Both the position numbers and the translations under genes were made by a program. This document shows, piece after piece, positions 46,324 through 53,796 of a stretch of DNA of 64,000 nt. Numbering within the stretch: the first letter of the stretch is position 1; the number at the start of each line of letters is the position of its first letter. The stretch comes from Clostridium rhizosphaerae (lineage in GTDB: Bacteria; Bacillota; Clostridia; Clostridiales; Clostridiaceae), in contig NZ_JAESWC010000001.1 in the NCBI RefSeq assembly GCF_016765585.1, positions 558,001-622,000 on the forward strand. Direction: 5' to 3'. Under the pieces are notes generated by a model. It did not search any database. It was not told the origin of the DNA and worked only from the letters and a program-made list of their open reading frames with translations.

Positions 46324-47166
46324 TTAAAAATCAAAATTATCTGGATCAGGTCCTACTCTCAAATCTTGATTTAAAGAATTTATCTTCTCTACTTCTTCAT
46401 TAGTTAATTCAAAATCAAATATCTGTGAATTTTCTATTATTCTGCCTTCATTTGTGGACTTAGGAATAGTTATCACTCCATTTTGTATATCCCAGCGTAA
46501 TATAATTTGAGCAATAGATTTATTATGATTATGAGCAATTTCCTTCAATATTTCATTATCAAATAATTGACCAACCATAAGTGGTGACCATGCTTCAACT
46601 TGAATATCATTTTGTTTACAGAATGCTCTAACCTTCCCCTGTGTTAAACGTGGATGAAATTCTACTTGGTTTATCATTGGCTTAATCTCTGCATCCTTCA
46701 TTAAATTTTCAAGATGATGTACTTGAAAATTACTTACTCCGATTGCTTTTACACGGCCTTGTTTATATAAATACTCCAATGCTCTCCAAGCATCTTTATA
46801 CTTACCTTCTACAGGCCAATGTACAAGATATAAATCTAAATAATCAAGTCCAAGTTTCTTTAAACTTGTTTCATAAGCCTTTATTGTAGATTCGTATCCT
46901 AAGTCAGCATTCCAAACCTTAGATGTTATAAATAGATCTTCTCTTGAAATACCTGCTGCCTTTATTCCTTCAGCTATACCCTTTCCCATACTTACTTCAT
47001 TACCATAAATAGCTGCTCCATCTATGCTTCTATAACCATTTTTTATTGCAGCCTTTACTGCATCAACTAAATTTTGGCTATCCTCTACTCTAAAAACGCC
47101 AAGCCCTAGCCATGGCATTTTTACACCATTGTTTAAAGTTACTGTGTTTTTTAAATTGTTTATCAT
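46324..47166 (-). CDS. Aldo/keto reductase
   Basis: A 280-residue AKR barrel enzyme. Catalytic set: Asp and Tyr in GYRSIDGAAIYGNE, Lys in ITSKVWNADL, His in LYLVHWPVEG; NADPH-binding end IPKSTNEGRIIENSQIF. AGGAGAG precedes the start. Close to 2,5-diketo-gluconate reductase-type AKRs; substrate unknown. It follows the FMN reductase gene and is divergent from the HxlR regulator, suggesting an electrophile/aldehyde stress unit. Confidence 0.93.
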   Translation of the reverse strand: MINNLKNTVTLNNGVKMPWLGLGVFRVEDSQNLVDAVKAAIKNGYRSIDGAAIYGNEVSMGKGIAEGIKAAGISREDLFITSKVWNADLGYESTIKAYETSLKKLGLDYLDLYLVHWPVEGKYKDAWRALEYLYKQGRVKAIGVSNFQVHHLENLMKDAEIKPMINQVEFHPRLTQGKVRAFCKQNDIQVEAWSPLMVGQLFDNEILKEIAHNHNKSIAQIILRWDIQNGVITIPKSTNEGRIIENSQIFDFELTNEEVEKINSLNQDLRVGPDPDNFDF

Positions 47167-47213
47167 ATTATTTCTCTCCTTATAATTTATTTTAATACCT
47201 TTACCTTCAAAGC

Positions 47214-47849
47214 CTATCTTATAAAGTTGGTAAATATTTTATCTTCTCTTTCATTTTCCTTTACATTGTTTTTGCCAGAATCAATAACCTTCAATAACCA
47301 TGCCATATTCTTTCCTAGAACACTCATAATTTGCATTCCTTCTTCATCTTGCATAGCCTCTCCAGGTGTTGTACCATGAATTACATTCCAATAATTTGAT
47401 GATGGCATTACCATCTCTGAATAATTGATATAGTTATTCAATTGTTCAAATGTTGGAACGCCACCGGATCTTCTTACTGCCACCACACTAGCCCCTACCT
47501 TATGTCTAAGCATTCCATTATTCACAGATGTAACTAAAAATGCACGATCCAAAAATGATTTCATTGTTCCTCCAATAGCTGAATAATGCACTGGAGAACC
47601 TAAAATAATTCCGTCAGCTTCCTTCATCTTTTGAATCCATTCATTAACTTCATCATTCTGCATAACGCATCTTTCATTCATGTTTCTGCTGCATCCACCG
47701 CAATCCATACATCCGCGTATTACCTTATTTCCCACATGAACAATCTCTACCTCTATATTTTCTTTCTCGAGCTCTGCTGCTACAGCCTTTATTGCCTCAT
47801 AAGTGTTTCCATTCTTTTTAGGACTTCCATTAAAAGCAACTACTTTCAT
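47214..47849 (-). CDS. Flavodoxin-fold NAD(P)H-dependent reductase, iron-sulfur flavoprotein-like
   Basis: A 211-residue protein starting MKVVAFNGSPKKNGNT (FMN phosphate loop) with GCMDCGGCSRN and a fourth Cys in ERCVMQND, the compact Cys motif of iron-sulfur flavoproteins, then GIILGSPVHYSAIGGTMKSFLDR. The start at 47849 has ACGGAGG upstream. Probably reduces quinones, azo- or nitro-compounds, or acts as an electron carrier. Divergent from the HxlR gene. Confidence 0.9.
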   Translation of the reverse strand: MKVVAFNGSPKKNGNTYEAIKAVAAELEKENIEVEIVHVGNKVIRGCMDCGGCSRNMNERCVMQNDEVNEWIQKMKEADGIILGSPVHYSAIGGTMKSFLDRAFLVTSVNNGMLRHKVGASVVAVRRSGGVPTFEQLNNYINYSEMVMPSSNYWNVIHGTTPGEAMQDEEGMQIMSVLGKNMAWLLKVIDSGKNNVKENEREDKIFTNFIR

Positions 47850-47929
47850 ATATACCTCCGTATAATTTAGTTTCAAATATGAGTTCATTATATGGCTCGA
47901 AAATGCAAGTTACAAGTACGCACTTTTTC

Positions 47930-47954
47930 GTAAGCTTACTTACCTCTAGGTAAG
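47930..47954. promoter_or_regulatory. Dense palindromes, candidate HxlR operator
   Basis: GTAAGCTTAC at 47930-47939 and CTTACCT-CT-AGGTAAG at 47939-47954 overlap in the divergent promoter region between the reductase gene and the HxlR gene. TTAC/GTAA half-sites are common in DUF24 operators. Confidence 0.55.
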
Positions 47955-48126
47955 ATTTATTGTAATATCTACTGGCAGATATAAAAAATTTTTCTTGATA
48001 ATAATATATATTTATTTATTTTAATCTCTGGATTTGATATTATAAAGTTACTTGGTATATACTGTAATTCTAATGCATAGTTAATCAAGTTTTGTTAAAT
48101 ATAAAAGATTAAAGGCAGGTAAGCAA

Positions 48127-48477
48127 ATGATAAATTATAATGGTAGACACTATATATGTTTATTAGATTTTGCAATGGATTTTATCAGAGGTAAATGGAA
48201 AGCAGTCTTATTATGTCATTTATATGATGAACCCAGAAGATTTTTAGAGCTTCAACGAATAACTATAGGAATAAGTCAAAAAGTATTAAATGAGAAGCTT
48301 AAAGAACTAGAAAATGAAGATTTAATAAATAAGCAGATTTATCCTGAAATTCCACCAAGAGTTGAATATTACCTTACTGAAAAGGGAAGAGATCTTACTA
48401 AAATCATTAAGGAAATTGAGGCTTGGTCTATTAAATATTATTCTCACTTAGATAGTGGATGTAATATATCGGACTAA
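48127..48477 (+). CDS. HxlR/DUF24-family transcriptional regulator
   Basis: A 116-residue winged-helix regulator: FIRGKWKAVLLCHLYDEPRRFLELQR, ISQKVLNEKLKELENEDLINKQIY, VEYYLTEKGRDL. Cys11 lies near the N-terminus (YICLLDFAMDF), where DUF24 sensors carry their thiol switch. It is divergent from the reductase and aldo/keto reductase genes and most likely controls them in response to reactive electrophiles or quinones; that role is inferred. Confidence 0.92.
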   Translation: MINYNGRHYICLLDFAMDFIRGKWKAVLLCHLYDEPRRFLELQRITIGISQKVLNEKLKELENEDLINKQIYPEIPPRVEYYLTEKGRDLTKIIKEIEAWSIKYYSHLDSGCNISD

Positions 48478-48531
48478 CGATATTAATTGATTCTTCAATT
48501 ATTGACAACATAGTATAAACATAGTAAATTT

Positions 48532-48567
48532 AAGCCCACCTAAATACAAGGTGGGCTTGCCTTTTTC
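48532..48567 (+). terminator. Terminator of the HxlR gene
   Basis: AAGCCCACCT at 48532-48541 pairs with AGGTGGGCTT at 48549-48558, followed by GCCTTTTTC. From here to 49324 there is no intact gene, only att-like repeats and gene remnants. Confidence 0.88.
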
Positions 48568-48624
48568 TGCTGCAGTTTATTATTATATAGATTGCACATT
48601 TTTTCCGTTTTAATAAAGTCTACT

Positions 48625-48669
48625 TCATTTATGATACGGTTCACCGTAATTATTGCAAGTGAGGTCTTC
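48625..48669 (-). repeat. rlmH-3'-end-like (att-like) site 1
   Basis: The minus strand of 48625-48654 encodes NNYGEPYHK-stop, the same as the end of RlmH (INYGEPYHK-stop). It contains the dyad TACGGTTCACCGTA at 48635-48648. On the plus side an 11-base gap leads to TGAGGTCTTC, a degraded form of the GGAGGTTTTT seen at sites 2 to 4. It marks the far edge of the patchwork region. Confidence 0.7.
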
Positions 48670-48982
48670 CCATTTTATTTTTGTGTATATATACTACATA
48701 ATTATGGTATAAGTCTAAAGTACACTTTAATATTTGTCTTGGTATACTAGTATCACTCATCTCTTCTATGAAGAAAGGTGTTACTTATAGAAAAAATCTC
48801 AAAAAAATAATGAAATGGTGTTTATAACAATGATTAAATTGAATATATATCGGAAAACTCAATGCAAATTGTCTATGCCTGAATAGTTACTATTCAATTA
48901 TAAAAGATCACTTTTCATATTTTTTACCCATGAATAAATTTGCTGATAAGAAAACTGAAATTTCTCTAATGTCATTTGGTAA

Positions 48983-49181
48983 TTATTGTTGTTAGTAATA
49001 CAAAATGATTTAGTTGATGAAGGGTATTTAGAAAAGAATAATAGAAAGTTTATATTTACTGAAAGAGCATAAGCTGCATTGGGAGGAGATATAGGTTATA
49101 TAAAAGATAAGACTGTAGACTATATAAAAGCTAAAAGGTCGCTTAAATTCTCTTTTAAATATAAATTAAGTTCTTCATTAG
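48983..49181 (+). pseudogene. Remnant of a winged-helix DNA-binding protein
   Basis: The frame reads LVIQNDLVDEGYLEKNNRKF, then IFTERA-stop, and after the TAA at 49070-49072 continues in the same frame (AALGGDIGYIKDKTVDYIKA). The first part looks like the recognition helix and wing of a helix-turn-helix regulator. There is no start or upstream part. The segment 48840-48980 also holds short broken frames without clear identity. Confidence 0.4.
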
Positions 49182-49226
49182 TTAACTATGATACGGTTCA
49201 CTGTAACTAGTCTATCGGAGGTTTTT
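49182..49226 (-). repeat. rlmH-3'-end-like (att-like) site 2
   Basis: Minus strand 49208-49182 encodes SYSEPYHS-stop. Dyad TACGGTTCACTGTA at 49192-49205, then 11 bases on the plus side and GGAGGTTTTT at 49217-49226. Confidence 0.7.
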
Positions 49227-49227
49227 C

Positions 49228-49262
49228 AAAGGCTATTACTTTTGTTAAGTAATAGCCTTTTA
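49228..49262. terminator. Bidirectional terminator-like hairpin
   Basis: AAAGGCTATTACTT at 49228-49241 pairs perfectly with its complement at 49247-49260, with T-rich ends on both sides. Confidence 0.8.
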
Positions 49263-49324
49263 TACCTTAATCACAATATATTAACCTTCAAACCTAATCA
49301 AACTATCATTTATACCTTTTAAGT

Positions 49325-49543
49325 ATGCTCCTATTACTAATGAACTTAAAGTGTACATGCCTAAACGCATGGATTATAGAACCTATGCTAGGATGCGTTC
49401 CTGAGGAGATTCTATTGTTTTGTATTATTCATGAGATTGGATATATTAAAGATATGGAACATGAACATTCATATACTCTGTACAACGAATATCTTAGATT
49501 ACAAAAGGAATCTAAGATAACCGTTTCTTATAGACAACTGTAG
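49325..49543 (+). pseudogene. Frameshifted fragment, metalloprotease-like HEIGY motif
   Basis: A 72-codon frame whose second half reads EEILLFCIIHEIGYIKDMEH, close to a zinc-protease HEIGH helix. The first half of this frame looks unnatural, whereas the frame one base over reads APITNELKVYMPKRMDYRTY before a TGA at 49402. A frameshift near 49400 would join them into one protein. No good ribosome-binding site. Best read as a decayed gene from an inserted element. Confidence 0.4.
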
Positions 49544-51106
49544 TTATAACTTTTTAGATATTAGTACCAAATCAAATATATCAACTATACCATCTTTATT
49601 AAAGTCAAAGTTTGAATTCCATTTCCCGTCTGTATGCTTTGTATTATAATTCTTTGCAACTGATGTTAAATCTAATATACTGACAGCTCCATCTCTATCA
49701 AGGTCATAAATATCTGTCCATTTTGCATACAATACTGTATGTGTTGTTACTTTATCTGTTGTAAAGTTCCATACATTTATGCAATCTGCTTCTTTGTACC
49801 ATCCCTCAAAAGTGTATCCTGCTTTTGTAGGTTCTATCGGTGCTGTTATTAAAGTATCATTATCTGTTTGTACACTATCTACTGTACTTCCACCTTCACT
49901 GTTAAATGTTACTGTATAATTTATTGTAGGCAGTTCTTTGAATGTTATAGAGTTATTACCTGCATAAATCTGTGCGTAAGAACCTCCAAATCCATTAATT
50001 TGAAAATTTGAATTACAACTACTGAATGTTAAAAAGCCAATATCAGTAACACTTTTGGGAATGGTTATTTCTGTTAAAGATGTACAATAATAAAATGCAT
50101 AATCACCAATACTTGTAACACTGTCTGGAATTATTATATTTGTAAAAGCATAACAATGGGCAAATGCATTAAAATCTATGCTTTTAACACTGTTTGGAAT
50201 TGTTATGTTTGACAGAACTTTGCACATCAGAAAAGCACGACCTTTAATTTCTGTGACACTACTTGGAATTGTAATGTTTGATAGAACTTCACACTCTTCA
50301 AAAGCACGATACCCAATACTTGTAATACCATTTGGAAGTGCTATACCAGCAAGTTTCCAACATCGGTAAAACATAAAATCGCTAATTTTTGTTATATTAT
50401 TTGATAATCTTACATTTGTTAAATCCCAACAATCATAAAACAAATAATCTCCTACACTTATAATGCTATCAGGCATTTCCACATTATTAAGCACCTTACA
50501 CTCTTGAAAAGCACTGTCTCCGATGCTTGTGACACTATTAGGAATTGTTATACTCGTAAGAGAAATGCACTCGAAAAATGCATAACTTCCAATACTTGTT
50601 ACACTATTGGGAATTGTTATTCCTGTTAATGCTTTACAATCTTGAAAGGTAAAGTTTTCTACACTAATAAGATTAGCTGGAAGTGTTATATTCGGAAGCG
50701 ATATACAATATGCAAATGCACTCTCACCTATGCTTGTTACACTATCTGGTATTGATATGTTTACAAGAGCTGAGCAATAATAAAATGCAAAACTGCCTAT
50801 ACTTGTAACAGTATTCGGAATAGTTACACTGGTTAATGATTTGTATTTTATAGCATTATTTCCATTAAAGGCATTAGTTCCTATACTCGTAACAGTATGT
50901 CCATCTATGGTACTTGGTATTGTAATATTTGTATCACTACCATTATAACCTGTTATGGAATATGTTACTCCATCATCAGACTTCCAAGTAAAACCATTTG
51001 CATCTGCACCTGTTGTAGTTGCAAAAATAGGCATGACTCTAAAGCCTACATATAAACTTATCAACACAAGTATTAAAGAAATCATCTTCCTTTTTCTGTT
51101 TTTCAT
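49544..51106 (-). CDS. Secreted BspA-type leucine-rich repeat protein with C-terminal dockerin
   Basis: A 520-residue protein. Signal peptide at 1-30 (KRKMISLILVLISLYVGF). A short beta segment is followed by about 13 LRR_5 repeats of 23 residues with the pattern ITIPNSVTSIGSYAFFECxSL (residues about 70-370). Then comes a Listeria-Bacteroides-type repeat (FNSEGGSTVDSV, GYTFEGWYKEADC, LYAKWTD) and a dockerin-like end with two calcium loops (DLDRDGAVSILDLTSVAKNY and FDFNKDGIVDIFDLVLISKK). AGGAG precedes the start. The dockerin suggests attachment to a cohesin scaffold encoded elsewhere. Lies between att-like sites 2 and 3. Confidence 0.9.
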   Translation of the reverse strand: MKNRKRKMISLILVLISLYVGFRVMPIFATTTGADANGFTWKSDDGVTYSITGYNGSDTNITIPSTIDGHTVTSIGTNAFNGNNAIKYKSLTSVTIPNTVTSIGSFAFYYCSALVNISIPDSVTSIGESAFAYCISLPNITLPANLISVENFTFQDCKALTGITIPNSVTSIGSYAFFECISLTSITIPNSVTSIGDSAFQECKVLNNVEMPDSIISVGDYLFYDCWDLTNVRLSNNITKISDFMFYRCWKLAGIALPNGITSIGYRAFEECEVLSNITIPSSVTEIKGRAFLMCKVLSNITIPNSVKSIDFNAFAHCYAFTNIIIPDSVTSIGDYAFYYCTSLTEITIPKSVTDIGFLTFSSCNSNFQINGFGGSYAQIYAGNNSITFKELPTINYTVTFNSEGGSTVDSVQTDNDTLITAPIEPTKAGYTFEGWYKEADCINVWNFTTDKVTTHTVLYAKWTDIYDLDRDGAVSILDLTSVAKNYNTKHTDGKWNSNFDFNKDGIVDIFDLVLISKKL

Positions 51107-51233
51107 CTACATTCTCCTATCAAAAATAAAAATACTTTTATTTTTTCTATTATTAGATAAAGCTATTACTATAATCGTATTTTTCATTTATTTCTTTAAT
51201 TTCTTTTTTACTACCGATAAACATAAGTTTATT

Positions 51234-51291
51234 AAAAAACCTCCCTTATACCTGATACGGTGAACCGTATCAGGTATAAGGGAGGTTTTTT
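51234..51291. repeat. att-like site 3: perfect 28-bp inverted repeat
   Basis: Arms 51234-51261 and 51264-51291 are perfect complements around a GA centre. Each arm contains ACCGTA-N11-GGAGGTTTTTT, the same layout as one side of sites 2 and 4. It looks like two half-sites fused head to head and would also act as a strong terminator for the convergent or flanking transcripts. Confidence 0.85.
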
Positions 51292-51350
51292 ATATATTAT
51301 AATGCTAGAAAAAAGTCCTCCAAAACATTAATGGAGGACCTAAGATCAAT

Positions 51351-53039
51351 CTAATTTAATCTTCTTGAACAGGTTACCAAATCAAATATATCAATGATAT
51401 TATCCTTATTAAAATCAAATCGTAGGTTCCAGTTTACCTGAGTACTTTTAACATTATAATTTTGGGCTACAGATGCTAAATCTATTATACTTATCTTACC
51501 ATCTCTGTCAATATCACATTTATCTATGATAGTTAGCTTAGCCTCTTGAGTAACCTGATTTCCAGCTAAGTCCTTAACTAAAACTTCAACACTTTGTTCA
51601 CCTATCTTAGTCCATATAGGTTCGGTTAAATACTCATAGCTTAGCTTATTATTATCTGAAACTTTTACAAATTTATTTGGACTAATTTGTGCACCTTCAT
51701 CTATTGTTTGAGGGTAGCATTCCAACACCTCAGGACTTGTTTTATCTATCATAAATTCAAAATTAGATGGTTGGATATTCGTTGGACTCTCACTTAAGAC
51801 AGCTGAAGATGCTTTTAATGAGCGTTTCATAGGATTTACCTGATTTACGTTACTATTGAATGATAATATATATTTTCCTTCCTCAGAGATAGTACTATTA
51901 TCACTAAGAACATAACTATTACCGTTCCTTGTTAAATTTATTGAATTTAAATTAACTAGATTAGACAAATTTAATGATATCTCCTTATTAAAGAAGGTTC
52001 CTTCCATTTCACCATTTTCATTATACGCTAGATTACTAACTACCGATACCCAACGATAATCTCTATATACATCTCCATTTTTACCTATTGCCTCATATTT
52101 AAGAAGATATATGCCTTCAGCATTGGAATCTACTATCCCTGTGAAGGTGATTTTGTCTGTAAAATCACCTTCAAATGAACATATAGCTTTTACCCCGTTA
52201 AGAGGGCTAAATTGTGCTCCTTTTTCAATGGACAAATTTTCAGTCCCCTGAAAAACTGATTTCAGATCAAATTTGTATTCCTGGCTGAAATCAGATTGAT
52301 GATAATATTTTTGATTACCTGCATTATCTTTTAAGCTAACAAAGTATAATACCCATTCTCCGGCTTGCATATCTGTAGTTATATTAAATGTTGCTTTTAA
52401 TTTCTTACTGGATTCATCATAAGCTAATTGCTGTGCCTTATACACACCCGTTATCTTATGCTTTATATAAATACTTGTGTCTAAGCTCCCAAAATTTATT
52501 CCAGACTCTGTATCAGTTGCATCTATTTCCACCAACATCTTATCGCCTGCCTGTAATTCATTAGACAACCATGTCATACCTGATATGCTTGGTGGAGTTA
52601 TATCAGTAACACTACTAATTATATTAACTTTATATTCCTGGCTGAAATCAGATTGATGATAATATTTTTGATTACCTGCATTATCTTTTAAGCTAACAAA
52701 GTATAATGCCCATTCTCCGGCTTGCATATCTGTAGTTATATTAAATGTTGCTTTTAATTTCTTACTGGATTCATCATAAGCTAATTGCTGTGCCTTATAC
52801 GCACCCGTTATCTTATGCTTTATATAAACACTTGTGTCAAAGCTACCAAAATTTATTCCAGACTCTATATCAGTTGCATCTATTTCCACCAACAGCTTAT
52901 CACCTACCTGCAATTCGGTAGCTGACCACGTCATATTCTTTATTATAGGTGGTGTTACGTCAGCAGCTGCAGATACATTAGTAAAGTTGCTAACCACTAC
53001 AAAAAACAAAACAAACAAGCTTAATATTCTCTTATACAA
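51351..53039 (-). CDS. Secreted Ig-like repeat protein with C-terminal dockerin
   Basis: A 562-residue protein when started at the TTG at 53039, which has GGGGGG just before it and gives a normal signal peptide (MYKRILSLFVLFFVVVSNF, cleavage after VSA). A longer ATG frame adds 14 residues and hides the charged N-region. Two nearly identical domains of about 119 residues follow (each starting near TPPxIxxMTW and containing DNAGNQKYYHQSDFSQEYK), then two Ig/bacterial-surface-like regions and a dockerin (CDIDRDGKISIIDLASVAQN, FDFNKDNIIDIFDLV). It lies between att-like sites 3 and 4, next to rlmH. Confidence 0.88.
   Translation of the reverse strand: MYKRILSLFVLFFVVVSNFTNVSAAADVTPPIIKNMTWSATELQVGDKLLVEIDATDIESGINFGSFDTSVYIKHKITGAYKAQQLAYDESSKKLKATFNITTDMQAGEWALYFVSLKDNAGNQKYYHQSDFSQEYKVNIISSVTDITPPSISGMTWLSNELQAGDKMLVEIDATDTESGINFGSLDTSIYIKHKITGVYKAQQLAYDESSKKLKATFNITTDMQAGEWVLYFVSLKDNAGNQKYYHQSDFSQEYKFDLKSVFQGTENLSIEKGAQFSPLNGVKAICSFEGDFTDKITFTGIVDSNAEGIYLLKYEAIGKNGDVYRDYRWVSVVSNLAYNENGEMEGTFFNKEISLNLSNLVNLNSINLTRNGNSYVLSDNSTISEEGKYILSFNSNVNQVNPMKRSLKASSAVLSESPTNIQPSNFEFMIDKTSPEVLECYPQTIDEGAQISPNKFVKVSDNNKLSYEYLTEPIWTKIGEQSVEVLVKDLAGNQVTQEAKLTIIDKCDIDRDGKISIIDLASVAQNYNVKSTQVNWNLRFDFNKDNIIDIFDLVTCSRRLN
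52272..52937 (-). repeat. Two tandem near-identical 357-bp coding repeats
   Basis: Units at about 52272-52580 and 52629-52937 differ by only scattered bases and have an exact 357-base offset (119 codons). They encode the duplicated surface domain of the protein at 51351-53039; the low divergence implies recent duplication or gene conversion. Confidence 0.85.
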
Positions 53040-53142
53040 CCCTATCCCCCCAAAGAACCCAAATATTAAATATTTATACATATAATTATATTACAATAAT
53101 ATGGAAATATCTAACTATTTACTTACATTCCTTAACTTTATC

Positions 53143-53177
53143 AAAAACCTCCATTACTTATGATACGGTTCTCCGTA
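53143..53177 (-). repeat. att-like site 4 at the 3' end of rlmH
   Basis: The rlmH end codons (GEPYHK-stop) contain the imperfect dyad TACGGT-TC-TCCGTA at 53164-53177. Eleven bases past it on the minus strand is GGAGGTTTTT (53152-53143). It shares sequence and spacing with sites 1 to 3. Confidence 0.75.
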
Positions 53178-53633
53178 ATTAATCCTAAATCCTCTATATA
53201 TCTGCTCAAGAAGTATAACTCTCATCATCTGATGAGGAAAAGTCATCTTTGAAAAAGACAGCTTATAGTCAGCTCTATTTAGAACTTCCTTTGATATTCC
53301 TAAAGAGCCCCCAATTACAAAAGCAATATTACTATCACCTTTTACTCCCAAGTCCTTTATAAGATAAGCAAGTTCTTCTGAAGAAAGCATTTTTCCTTCT
53401 ATAGCTAGTACTATTACATACATATTGTCTTTAATATACTTTAAAATAGCTTCCCCCTCTTTAGTTTTAATTTGAATTTCCTCTTTTTCGGAAGCATTGT
53501 CAGGGGTTTTTTCATCAGAAACCTCTACTATATCTAATTTACAATATCTTTTTAACCTTTTTGAATACTCATCTATTGCATCTTTTAGGTACTTTTCTTT
53601 AATTTTTCCAACAGTTATAAGTGTAATGTTCAT
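53154..53633 (-). CDS. rlmH: 23S rRNA (pseudouridine1915-N3)-methyltransferase
   Basis: A 159-residue SPOUT methyltransferase: [20 protein letters not shown] at the start, SAM-knot motif [35 protein letters not shown], and the conserved end NYGEPYHK. It methylates a pseudouridine in helix 69 of 23S rRNA. The 3' end of this gene is the known insertion site of staphylococcal SCC elements, and repeats of that end occur downstream here. Confidence 0.96.
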   Translation of the reverse strand: MNITLITVGKIKEKYLKDAIDEYSKRLKRYCKLDIVEVSDEKTPDNASEKEEIQIKTKEGEAILKYIKDNMYVIVLAIEGKMLSSEELAYLIKDLGVKGDSNIAFVIGGSLGISKEVLNRADYKLSFSKMTFPHQMMRVILLEQIYRGFRINYGEPYHK

Positions 53634-53796
53634 TTATTTCTCCTTTTAAAAGATTAGTTAATAGTAATTATTACCCAGGAAATACCATATACTCTAGTTC
53701 TTAATTTTATTTTTAAATCATAAAATTATTTTAGCTTATTTTAATTAAAATTAAAACTATGCTTATGAACTATTAAATTAACATGGGGGTGTTACT

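Noticed and set aside
51234-51291. Reading the 58-bp inverted repeat as only a terminator
   Set aside because: It can terminate, but it also repeats the ACCGTA-N11-GGAGGTTTTT layout found at three other sites, which a plain terminator would not explain.
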